A stretch of DNA of 18,614 nt. Source: Spirochaetaceae bacterium. GTDB lineage: Bacteria; Spirochaetota; Spirochaetia; Treponematales; Breznakiellaceae. Made by a program: the position numbers and the translations under genes. The notes under the pieces are model-generated. The model made no database searches. It had not been told where the DNA came from and saw nothing but the letters and a program-made list of their open reading frames with translations. This document shows, piece after piece, positions 12,794 to 18,614 of the stretch; position 1 is the first letter of the stretch, and each line of letters starts with the position of its first letter. The stretch is taken from assembly GCA_031290405.1 (NCBI GenBank), contig JAITNO010000103.1:1-18614 (forward strand), written 5' to 3'.

Positions 12794-13816
12794 ATGAATG
12801 AACGTGAGTTGATTGGGGCGGTGTTGGACTTGAAGACGCCGCCGCGTCTGGCTTCGACCTTGATGTCCGCCGGCGCGTGGGCGTTGACCAGCCGCGGCTG
12901 GTCGCTGGAGGGCGCGCTGGCCGGAGAGTCTGAGGCGGTGGCCGAGGCCCTCTACCGCGCCTACACGGATGCGGGGTCGGACATCGTCTGGGCGATGTCG
13001 GGCTTTAACAATGTGATTGTGGGCGCCGTGGGGGGCAAGATCAAGTTCCGCGCGAAGGGGACGCCCGACGTGGTGGAGTCGCTGCTTAAAAAGCCCTCCG
13101 ACGTTGACGGCCTGGATGTGCAGGCAGTGGCGCGCGACGCGTGGGTGCGGTCTCTGCTGGGGGCGACGCGCGCTCTGGCGAAGCTGGTGAACGGCGAACG
13201 CTATGTGGCGTTGACGCGCTGGGGGCCCTGGACGCTGGCGGGCCTGCTCTACGGGGCGGAGAATCTGCTGCGGGACGTCTACCGAAACCCCGACGGCGTG
13301 CGGCGGATGCTGGACTTTACGGTGCGGCTCTACCTTGCCTACGCGGAGCTTTACTTTGACAACGGCGTCGACTTTGTGCTGCTCGCGGAGCCTACGGCGT
13401 CGGGGGACATGATTTCGCGCAAGCACTTCGAGGCGTTTGCGCTGCCCGCCTTCAAGCGGGTTTTCGAGGCCTTGAAGGGGAAGGGGGTGCGGACGGCTCT
13501 GCACATCTGCGGGAACATCGGCGATAGGCTTGACCTGCTGAACGGGATTGGCACCGAGCTGATTTCGGTGGACTACAAGGTGAGTCTTGCGCGCTGCCGT
13601 GAGGTCTTCGACGGGAAGACGGCCTTTGCGGGCAATGTCGATCCCGTGGGCGTCATGCAGCGGGAGTCGCCGGAGGGGGTGCGGCGTGTGTGCGAGGCGT
13701 GCGTTGCCGAGGCGGGTGGCGGGCGCGGCTATCTGTTGATGCCCGGCTGCGACATTCCGCCTTCGACGCCGGCGGTGAATATTCGAGCAATGACGGGGAC
13801 GGGAAGGTCCCTTTAG
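12794..13816 (+). CDS. corrinoid-dependent methyltransferase, UroD/MtaA family
   Basis: A 340-residue TIM-barrel protein of the uroporphyrinogen decarboxylase superfamily. It carries the zinc-methyltransferase signature rather than UroD features: His237-x-Cys239 in ALHICGN and Cys319 in LMPGCDIPPSTP, the HxC...C set of MtaA/MtbA/CmuA-like enzymes. FAGNVDPVGVM (278-288) and EPTASGDMIS (199-208) are also typical of the family. Such enzymes move a methyl group between a cobalamin-bound partner and a thiol or methylated substrate, in the cytoplasm. The ATG at 12794 follows GGAG (12784-12787). The corrinoid protein gene follows 9 bases after the stop. The direction of transfer and the substrate cannot be told from sequence. 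Confidence 0.88.
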   Translation: MNERELIGAVLDLKTPPRLASTLMSAGAWALTSRGWSLEGALAGESEAVAEALYRAYTDAGSDIVWAMSGFNNVIVGAVGGKIKFRAKGTPDVVESLLKKPSDVDGLDVQAVARDAWVRSLLGATRALAKLVNGERYVALTRWGPWTLAGLLYGAENLLRDVYRNPDGVRRMLDFTVRLYLAYAELYFDNGVDFVLLAEPTASGDMISRKHFEAFALPAFKRVFEALKGKGVRTALHICGNIGDRLDLLNGIGTELISVDYKVSLARCREVFDGKTAFAGNVDPVGVMQRESPEGVRRVCEACVAEAGGGRGYLLMPGCDIPPSTPAVNIRAMTGTGRSL

Positions 13817-13825
13817 GAGGTTACT

Positions 13826-14503
13826 ATGAATGCTGATGTGTTGCACAAGGGCTTGTCGGACGCGGTCGTGGATATGGACGAGGACGGGGCGGTGCGTCTG
13901 GCTCATCTGGCTGTTGCCGAGGGTGCGGACGCCTACCTGGCAATAGACCGGGGCTTGGCCAAGGGCATGGAGCGGGCGGGAAAGCTCTTCGAGGAAGAAG
14001 AGTACTTCGTGCCCGAGCTGATCATCTGCGCGGACGCGATGAACGCGGGGATTGACGTGCTGAAGCCTCACCTTTCAGGCGGCGCGCTGAGTGTGAAGCG
14101 CCGTGCGGTGATTGGGGTTATCGAGGGCGACACGCACGACATTGGCAAGAATCTGGTGAAGATGATGCTGGAGTCGGCGGGTTTCGAGATGACGGACTTA
14201 GGGCGCGATGTGCCGGCGTCGGTCTTTGTGGACAAGGCCGTCGAGGCGGACGCCGAGCTGATTCTGCTGTCGTCGCTTATGACGACGACGATGGACGCGA
14301 TGGCGGACGTGGTGCGCTTGCTTGTGGAGCGCGGCATACGTGAGCGCTTCAAGGTGGCGGTGGGCGGCGGGCCCATCTCTCAAGCCTTCGCCGACCGCAT
14401 CGGCGCAGACGGCTACGGAAAGAACGCCACCGAGGCGGTGCGCCTCTGCTGCGCCCTGACGGGCGTGGGGGCTGGTCTTGAACAAGCGCCTGGAAAGAGC
14501 TAG
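13826..14503 (+). CDS. corrinoid (B12-binding) methyltransferase carrier protein
   Basis: A 225-residue two-domain protein of the MtaC/MtbC/MtvC type. The N-terminal helical cap (about 5-85) contains EEYFVPELIICADAMNAG (58-75). The Rossmann-like B12 domain (about 92-215) has DTHDIGKN (102-109), with His104 as lower axial cobalt ligand, SLMTTTM (150-156) and VGGGPIS (179-185). It shuttles methyl groups on cobalamin between methyltransferases. AGGAGG lies just before the ATG and overlaps the end of the preceding gene region, so the two are clearly one operon. No corrinoid-reactivating protein (RamA-like) is in the window. Confidence 0.93.
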   Translation: MNADVLHKGLSDAVVDMDEDGAVRLAHLAVAEGADAYLAIDRGLAKGMERAGKLFEEEEYFVPELIICADAMNAGIDVLKPHLSGGALSVKRRAVIGVIEGDTHDIGKNLVKMMLESAGFEMTDLGRDVPASVFVDKAVEADAELILLSSLMTTTMDAMADVVRLLVERGIRERFKVAVGGGPISQAFADRIGADGYGKNATEAVRLCCALTGVGAGLEQAPGKS

Positions 14504-14512
14504 TTTGACGGC

Positions 14513-14722
14513 ATGATTGATGTGAAGTATACCTACTGGCAAAGCGGCGTCTGGCTCTTAGGCTATCTTGATGACTACCCTGAGCACTGGACGCAGGGCA
14601 AAGACGTGCCTGAACTCGAAGAGATGCTTTTGGATTTATACGAGATATTCAAGAGGGACGAAGCGAAGGCGGCGGTGTGGGCGGCGTCTGTCACCGGCAG
14701 GCCCGCCGGTTGCCGTCGGTGA
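14513..14722 (+). CDS. HicB-like antitoxin, short form
   Basis: A 69-residue protein whose first 50 residues resemble short HicB-family antitoxins: KYTYWQSGVWLLGYLDDYPE, then HWTQGKDVPELEEMLLDLYE. This matches the usual pattern of an aromatic strand, G-Y-x-x-x-Y-P, W-T-Q-G, and an L-E-E-L helix. The tail (51-69) is low in family likeness and may be altered where it overlaps the hicA relic. ATG at 14513 lies 9 bases after the corrinoid gene stop, with no strong ribosome binding site. A broken hicA follows, so this may be an orphaned antitoxin. Known HicB proteins neutralise HicA and repress their own operon. Confidence 0.6.
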   Translation: MIDVKYTYWQSGVWLLGYLDDYPEHWTQGKDVPELEEMLLDLYEIFKRDEAKAAVWAASVTGRPAGCRR

Positions 14723-14848
14723 GCATTGTAAAAAGCACGACCGCTACCTTAACCCAAAACAGGAAAGACCGAACAAGTCCCTCGACACCCCGACCTTGAC
14801 GAAAGGCTTGCGTGGAGGATAGTCAAGGCGTTGTCTGACGGAACGTGA
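14658..14848 (+). pseudogene. hicA mRNA-interferase relic (lost start, one frameshift)
   Basis: Two frames together give a HicA-like protein. In one frame, bases 14658-14759 read T-KRR... and then KKHDRYLNPK, with ACG where ATG is expected before KRR. In a second frame, from 14762, the sequence reads GKTEQVPRHPDLDERLAWR and continues IVKALSDGT before TGA (14846-14848). Intact HicA has MKR at the start, a K-H-D-x-Y strand with the catalytic His, then VPRH...E-L-A...I-L. One missing base near 14760 restores the frame (NPKTGK). The lost start and the frameshift suggest the toxin is dead, next to a retained antitoxin-like gene. Confidence 0.7.
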
Positions 14849-14918
14849 GCGGCCGCCTGAGCGGCAAAGCTCAGCCCACTAGCCTTAGACGCCAATCGCT
14901 GGTATGCTGTGCGCCACG

Positions 14919-15737
14919 ATGAAAGCCATGCTCACACTCTGTTTCTTCCTCGCCATGCTTGCGCCCGCCGCCGTGTCTGCGCAGACCCCCCCACCCCCTC
15001 TGCCGTTTCCCGGCGCCGCAACCGGAGGCGCAGCCGGCATACCCGCACAGGCCCCCGTCATCCCCTTCGTCGACCTGAGCGTGCGGAACCCGACAAGCGG
15101 GCAGGAAGTCGCCTTCAGCGTCCAGCTCCTCCTGCTCCTGACCGTGCTCACCCTCGCGCCCAGCATCTTCATCCTGATGACAAGCTTCCTGCGCATCTCC
15201 ATCGTGCTTGACTTCGTAAAACGCGCCCTCTCCCTCCAGCAAGTCCCGCCCAACCAAGTCATCCTCGGCATATCCCTCTTCCTTACCGTTTTTGTCATGT
15301 GGCCCACCCTCGACAGCATCTACACAAACAGCGTCCGCCCCCTCTCCGAAGGCTCCATAAACGCAAGCGAGGCCTACCGCCAGGCCGAAGCCCCCCTGCG
15401 GATCTTCATGTACAATCAGATGAGGGCAAACCCCGAAAACATCCGCCTCTTCATGGCCATGCGCGGACTCGAACGCCCGCAAACGCTTGCCGACGTGCCC
15501 ACATACGTGCTCATCCCCGCGTTCATCCTCAGCGAGCTCACCATCGCATTCAAGATAGGCATACTCCTCTTCATCCCCTTTATCATCATCGACATGGTAG
15601 TCGCCAGCGCCCTCATGTCCATGGGCATGATCATGCTCCCCCCCGTCATGATCTCCATGCCCTTCAAGCTCATCCTCTTCGTCATGGTCGACGGCTGGGC
15701 GCTGCTTACCGACCAGATAGTCCGCTCGTTCGTTTGA
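14919..15737 (+). CDS. fliP: flagellar biosynthesis protein FliP
   Basis: A 272-residue core component of the flagellar type III export gate in the inner membrane, where it forms a channel with FliQ and FliR. A signal peptide (1-21, ending VSA|Q) and a Pro/Ala/Gly linker (22-48) precede the core. LTLAPSIFILMTSFLRISIVLDFV (77-100), ALSLQQVPPNQVILGISLFLT (103-123), the FliP signature PAFILSELTIAFKIG (200-214) and MPFKLILFVMVDGW (247-260) are diagnostic; the long motifs are read from these positions. MKAML at 14919 is the likelier start, with ATG at 14904 an alternative; neither has a good ribosome binding site. Normally fliP sits with fliO, fliQ and fliR, but here none is adjacent. Confidence 0.94.
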   Translation: MKAMLTLCFFLAMLAPAAVSAQTPPPPLPFPGAATGGAAGIPAQAPVIPFVDLSVRNPTSGQEVAFSVQLLLLLTVLTLAPSIFILMTSFLRISIVLDFVKRALSLQQVPPNQVILGISLFLTVFVMWPTLDSIYTNSVRPLSEGSINASEAYRQAEAPLRIFMYNQMRANPENIRLFMAMRGLERPQTLADVPTYVLIPAFILSELTIAFKIGILLFIPFIIIDMVVASALMSMGMIMLPPVMISMPFKLILFVMVDGWALLTDQIVRSFV

Positions 15738-15752
15738 TTTTGCAGTAATCCA

Positions 15753-15772
15753 GGAGGGGGAGCGCCCCCTTC
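15753..15772. terminator. G/C-block hairpin between fliP and the MATE gene
   Basis: GGAGGGGG (15753-15760) pairs with CCCCCTTC (15765-15772), with one G-U pair, around AGCG. It lies between two converging genes, so it could end both transcripts, but no clear T-tract follows. It resembles the hairpins at 4973-4990 and 18031-18050. Confidence 0.45.
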
Positions 15773-15787
15773 CCCCGTTTCCCCCCC

Positions 15788-17194
15788 TTACGTAAAGTTT
15801 GCATGGGCCTTCCACTTGCCGCTTTTCCAGCGAAGACCAAAGGCGGCGGCGCGGACGACCCAATCGACTATCATCGCGTACCAGACGGAGAGGGCGCCTA
15901 AGGCGGTGTAGCGGGCGAGCAGGTAGGAGAGGCCGACGCGCATCACCCACATGGAGGCGAATGAGGCGATCATCGTGAACTTGGCGTCGTTTGCGGCGCG
16001 CAGGGAGGCGGGGAGGACGAAGGATATGGGCCAGATGACGATGGCGCTGATGTTGTGAATAAGGTACATGGTGCGGGCGAGCTCCGCGGTGCGGGGCTTA
16101 AGCTTGAAGAGGCGGAGCTGGGGGCCGACGGTGAAGATGAGGGGGATGTTGATGGCGGCCATGACGGCAAAGGTAATAAGGATGAGTTTGCGGTTAAGGC
16201 GGACGGCCTCTTCCGCGTTGCCGGAGCCCAAGGCCTGGCCGATGACGGGGATAAGGGCGAGGCTCATGGCGACGCCGGGGAGGCAGTTGAAGCTGATAAG
16301 GGTGGCGGCGGCGGCGTTTGCGGCGACGGCGCTGGTGCCGAAGCTGGCGATGAGGGTGAGGACGAGGATCTTGCCTATTTGAAAGACGCTGTTCTCGATG
16401 CCATTGGGGATGCCGATGCCGAGTATGTTCTTGATGATGCGCGGGTTGAGTTTTACGCGGTGGATGCCTTTTATGTTGATGGCTGGCTTGCCTCGGTAGG
16501 GCCTCGCGCGCGAAAGGAGCGACAGAAGGAGGATGGCGGCGACGCCGCGCGCGATAAGGGATGGGATGGCGACGCCTTCGACGCCCATTTTGAGTGCGTA
16601 GATGCAAAATGCGTTGCCGCCTATGTTGAGCACGTTCACTAAAAGCGAGGCGAACATGGAGACGCGGGAGTTGCCCTGCGCGCGGAAGAGGGCTGCGGCG
16701 GCGCTATAGAGGGCGATGAGCGGATAGCTGAGGAGGGAGTAAAAGAAATAGGCGTTTGCGTCGGCCATGACGCGCGGTTCGACGGCGCCGAAGATAAAGC
16801 TTAACAGTTCGCGCTGGAAGAGGAGGCCTGCCGCGGTGATGGCCAGAGCGACGGCCAGGGTTGCGTAGATGAGCTGCCGGGCGGTAAGGGAGATCATGTC
16901 GTTTTGTTTGCTGCCGAAGTGGTGGGCGCAGACGACGGCGCCGCCCGTGGCCAGCGCGTTGAAGAGGCCCACGATAAGAAGGTTGATGCTGTCGCCAAGC
17001 GAGACGGCCGAGACGGACGCTTCGCCAAGCTCGGCCACCATGATGATGTCGGCAAGGCCGAGCGTGATGACGAGGAGCTGTTCGACGACGAGCGGAAGGA
17101 TGAGGGCCAGAAGGTCGCGGTTTGAAAAGACGCCTCCCGACGTGTTGTGCGCGTTGGGAGGGCGCGTCGCGTGGGGCGTGTGGGTGAGGTTCAT
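15788..17194 (-). CDS. MATE-family multidrug/cation antiporter
   Basis: A 468-residue membrane transporter with the two-bundle MATE layout of about 12 helices (first MatE half about 28-190, second about 250-410). Visible family features are the first helix LLALILPLVVEQLLVITLG, then IIMVAELGEASVSAVSLG, and in the second half GIGIPNGIENSVFQIGK and FGTSAVAANAAAATL. Such proteins export drugs or organic cations using a Na+ or H+ gradient. The start ATG (17194) lies 3 bases after the proC stop with no clear ribosome binding site, so translation is probably coupled. The pairing with proC looks like simple gene order. The substrate is unknown. Confidence 0.92.
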   Translation of the reverse strand: MNLTHTPHATRPPNAHNTSGGVFSNRDLLALILPLVVEQLLVITLGLADIIMVAELGEASVSAVSLGDSINLLIVGLFNALATGGAVVCAHHFGSKQNDMISLTARQLIYATLAVALAITAAGLLFQRELLSFIFGAVEPRVMADANAYFFYSLLSYPLIALYSAAAALFRAQGNSRVSMFASLLVNVLNIGGNAFCIYALKMGVEGVAIPSLIARGVAAILLLSLLSRARPYRGKPAINIKGIHRVKLNPRIIKNILGIGIPNGIENSVFQIGKILVLTLIASFGTSAVAANAAAATLISFNCLPGVAMSLALIPVIGQALGSGNAEEAVRLNRKLILITFAVMAAINIPLIFTVGPQLRLFKLKPRTAELARTMYLIHNISAIVIWPISFVLPASLRAANDAKFTMIASFASMWVMRVGLSYLLARYTALGALSVWYAMIVDWVVRAAAFGLRWKSGKWKAHANFT

Positions 17195-17197
17195 CGT

Positions 17198-17992
17198 TTA
17201 GAGGAGGCGCGTAAACTTGTCTGCGGCGCGCCGGACGGCGTCCATGACGGCGCCGCGGAAGGCGCCCTCTTCCAGCGCGGCGACGCCCTCGATGGTAGTG
17301 CCGCCGGGGGAGCTTACGGCGTCTTTGAGGGCTCCCGGATGGACGCCCGTCCGGGAAAGGAGGGCGCCGGTGCCGATGAGGGTACGGGCGGCCAAGCGGG
17401 AGGCAAGGGCGCGGGGAAGGCCGCAGGCGACGCCGCCGTCGGCCAGGGACTCGGCGAAGATGGCGGCGAAGGCGGGCCCGGAGCCGGAGAGCGCCGAGAG
17501 AGCCCCCATCAATTTTTCGTCGACCCATTCGACGGTCGCCACCGCGCCGAAGAGTTTTTCGGCGGCGGCCGCCTCTTCTACGGTGAACGTCGTCCCACGG
17601 GCGAAGCCGACGACCCCTTCGCCCACGAGGGCCGGCGCGTTCGGCAGGGCAATGAGGACGCGCGTCTCCCGTGCGTCAAGCCGTGCGGCGATGGCCTCGC
17701 GGCCCAGTCCCGCCACGATGGAAAGCAGCGCCTTCCCTCGCAGCGCATCCCGCGCCTCGTCAAGCGCGGCGCGCGCGTCTTGAGGCTTTACCGCGAGGAT
17801 GGCCATGTCGGCAAAGCCCGCCAGCGCGCCGCCGTCGGCAAAGAGCGCCGCCCCGGCCTTTTCCGCGCGCCGCCTGCCCGCGTCGCCCCGCGAGACGGCG
17901 CCCGCGTCGCCCGCCTGCAAGGCCCCGTGCGCGATAAACCCTTCGAGCAACGCGCCGCCCATATTCCCCACGCCAATAAAACCAATTTTCAC
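17198..17992 (-). CDS. proC: pyrroline-5-carboxylate reductase
   Basis: A 264-residue enzyme that reduces pyrroline-5-carboxylate to proline with NAD(P)H, the last step of proline synthesis in the cytoplasm. The N-terminal Rossmann motif is GFIGVGNMGGALLEG (4-18), and AVKPQ (67-71) is typical. The dimerisation and active-site domain has LSGSGPAF (168-175) and HPGALKDAVSSPGGTTIEG (218-236). The length is normal. The start is GTG at 17992 with GGAGG 6 bases before it, which places KIGFIG right at the N-terminus. An ATG at 18013 would add seven non-homologous residues. It heads a two-gene unit with the MATE gene. Confidence 0.96.
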   Translation of the reverse strand: MKIGFIGVGNMGGALLEGFIAHGALQAGDAGAVSRGDAGRRRAEKAGAALFADGGALAGFADMAILAVKPQDARAALDEARDALRGKALLSIVAGLGREAIAARLDARETRVLIALPNAPALVGEGVVGFARGTTFTVEEAAAAEKLFGAVATVEWVDEKLMGALSALSGSGPAFAAIFAESLADGGVACGLPRALASRLAARTLIGTGALLSRTGVHPGALKDAVSSPGGTTIEGVAALEEGAFRGAVMDAVRRAADKFTRLL

Positions 17993-18030
17993 CGCCGCTC
18001 CTCCGTCCCCCATGCTAGCTCATAAGCGCC

Positions 18031-18050
18031 AGGAAGGGGGAGCCCCTCCT
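18031..18050. other. G/C-block hairpin upstream of proC
   Basis: AGGA-A-GGGG pairs with CCCC-TCCT (one bulged A) around GAG. It lies between the tRNA-fMet terminator and proC. It is similar to the hairpins at 4973-4990 and 15753-15772. Confidence 0.4.
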
Positions 18051-18096
18051 GCGCGCGGCAGCCGTGCCTGCCCCAAAACGGCAAACACGCCCAGTA

Positions 18097-18130
18097 AAAC
18101 AAAGAACCCCGAAAACGGGGTTCTTTGTTT
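18097..18130 (-). terminator. strong terminator downstream of tRNA-fMet
   Basis: AAACAAAGAACCCCG and its exact complement form a perfect 15-bp stem around a 4-base loop. The A/T-rich outer part supplies T-tracts in both directions. It begins 1 base past the tRNA 3' end on the minus strand, so it should separate the tRNA from proC. Confidence 0.85.
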
Positions 18131-18131
18131 C

Positions 18132-18204
18132 TAGCAGGAGTAGGACTCGAACCTACGACCTCCGGGTTATGAGCCCGACGAGCTGCCAACTGCTCTATCC
18201 TGCG
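18132..18204 (-). tRNA. initiator tRNA-fMet (anticodon CAU)
   Basis: A cloverleaf on the minus strand with anticodon loop CTCATAA. Three features mark the initiator rather than an elongator: position 1 (C) does not pair with position 72 (U), the anticodon stem carries three consecutive G-C pairs (GGG/CCC) below the loop, and the D stem has A11-U24. The T-loop reads GGTTCGAGTCC. CCA is not encoded, as for the tRNA-Leu here. Confidence 0.95.
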
Positions 18205-18222
18205 TTCATTTGTTATACGCAG

Positions 18223-18251
18223 AGAGTATGTTTTTTTTCAAAAAGTGTCAA
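18223..18251 (-). promoter_or_regulatory. sigma70-type promoter for tRNA-fMet
   Basis: On the minus strand: TTGACA (18251-18246), a 17-base A/T-rich spacer, and TACTCT (18228-18223). The predicted start is about 12 bases before the mature tRNA. It has the same TTGACA-17 layout as the tRNA-Leu promoter. Confidence 0.7.
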
Positions 18252-18319
18252 GCGCCCGTCAACGCGTCCGTTCCTTTACAGCGTTTTTTTTTGCAGCGGC
18301 CCACGGAGCTACGCCCCAA

Positions 18320-18365
18320 GGAATAGGCTTTGCGTCCGAGTAACGGCGCTCTCATAAGCTTTCGG
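18320..18365 (-). repeat. decayed copy of the dispersed repeat
   Basis: GCTTTGCGTCCG and, further on, AGCTTTCGG match the neighbouring copy (GCTTTACGTCCG, AGCTTTCGG) in the same order and spacing, with indels between. It is probably an older member of the family. Confidence 0.45.
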
Positions 18366-18390
18366 ACAGGTGTCACGAACTTTCGGATTG

Positions 18391-18495
18391 CAGTCCCAGC
18401 GGGCTTGGGGATTCCCCCAGCGCTACGCTTTACGTCCGCAAGCCGCCCTCCCCAGCTTTCGGGCGCCGCAGGGAGCCACAGGCTCTTTTTGCGCG
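18391..18495 (-). repeat. dispersed intergenic repeat, copy 2 (inverted relative to copy 1)
   Basis: The reverse complement of 18411-18460 matches 5025-5074 at about 41 of 50 bases. The GCGCAAAAAG/GCCTGTGGC module (18472-18495) is also shared, but lies on the opposite side of the main module compared with copy 1. So the element is modular or has been rearranged. It can form G/C-rich hairpins. Confidence 0.75.
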
Positions 18496-18501
18496 CTCTG
18501 C

Positions 18502-18597
18502 ATGAGCGGCGCCATCGTCGACGACGTGCCGACCGACGAATACGACCGCCGCGTCGACGCGATCTGCACCAAAGACGAGTTCATCACGATAGAATAA
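18502..18597 (+). CDS. short ORF or C-terminal gene remnant
   Basis: ATG at 18502 gives 31 residues, MSGAIVDDVPTDEYDRR and then VDAICTKDEFITIE, ending at TAA (18595-18597). The frame stays open leftward through the repeat to 18370. The pattern G-x-IV-x-D-x-VP-x-x-E-Y vaguely resembles the tail of chorismate-binding enzymes (TrpE/PabB), but the match is weak. No ribosome binding site is seen. It may be the cut-off end of a gene into which the repeat moved, or chance. Confidence 0.25.
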   Translation: MSGAIVDDVPTDEYDRRVDAICTKDEFITIE

Positions 18598-18614
18598 AGG
18601 GGGAAAGGGGGGCG

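Noticed and set aside
12794..13816. Haem-pathway uroporphyrinogen decarboxylase (hemE)
   Set aside because: The HxC...C zinc set and the adjacent corrinoid carrier point to the methyltransferase branch of the superfamily.
12653..14071. 472-codon minus-strand frame across the methyltransferase gene
   Set aside because: It is antisense to a gene with clear zinc-binding motifs, is rich in Arg/His/Pro, and ends by translating the repeat array.
14798..14826. TTGACG...ATAGTC as a fliP promoter
   Set aside because: The -10 match is poor and the bases are explained as HicA coding sequence; I see no convincing fliP promoter.
14857..14874. CTGAGC-GGCAAA-GCTCAG hairpin as a terminator before fliP
   Set aside because: The stem is only 6 bp with no T-tract, so termination is not supported.
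14871..15950. 359-codon minus-strand frame opposite fliP
   Set aside because: It has Gly/Asp/Glu/His-rich shadow composition. FliP signatures on + are decisive.

Overview
The window is GC-rich bacterial chromosome carrying housekeeping and metabolic genes. No transposase, integrase, rRNA or CRISPR array was seen. The best guess for the host is a spirochaete, probably Treponema-like, or another GC-rich flagellated anaerobe. The hints are a short SMC without a recognisable hinge, a spirochaete-style lipobox, FliP and FliL-like genes, and a corrinoid methyltransferase pair of the kind found in acetogens and other anaerobes. This assignment is inference, about 0.5 confidence.

Layout: (1) 107-1629: a putative lipoprotein gene converges on a TatD-type metal hydrolase gene, with a strong terminator between them. 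(2) 1634-4445: a sigma70-like promoter, tRNA-Leu(UAA), leuC, leuD and aat, all on + and closely spaced, ending at a terminator. This is a leucine-themed run: leucine tRNA, leucine biosynthesis, and an enzyme that uses Leu-tRNA. The leuC/leuD junction carries a diverged 50-bp tandem duplication. (3) 4446-5130: no convincing gene. It holds an 11-unit array of 21-bp repeats (one unit a perfect 22-bp palindrome resembling parS), competing inverted repeats, and a dispersed repeat that recurs at the right end. (4) 5131-9217, minus strand: a membrane protein, smc and a fliL-like gene as one probable operon. (5) 9218-9688: no gene called, then a good promoter and a 15-bp dyad. (6) 9689-14503, + strand: a NitT/TauT-type ABC importer (binding protein, ATPase, permease), a tandem array of 23-24 bp near-palindromes, a UroD/MtaA-family zinc methyltransferase and its corrinoid protein. 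Together they suggest uptake of a methylated compound and transfer of its methyl group to cobalamin. (7) 14513-14848: a HicB-like antitoxin gene and a broken hicA. (8) 14919-15737: fliP, without its usual flagellar export neighbours. (9) 15788-18251, minus strand: MATE transporter and proC as an operon, then initiator tRNA-fMet with its own promoter and terminator. (10) 18252-18614: dispersed repeat copies and a short ORF of uncertain status.

The most unusual features are the two unrelated tandem arrays of interrupted palindromes (4481-4711 and 12546-12743), each with a period of about two helical turns. Also notable are the hinge-poor SMC, the methyltransferase/importer operon, the duplicated leuD initiation region and the decayed hicA.
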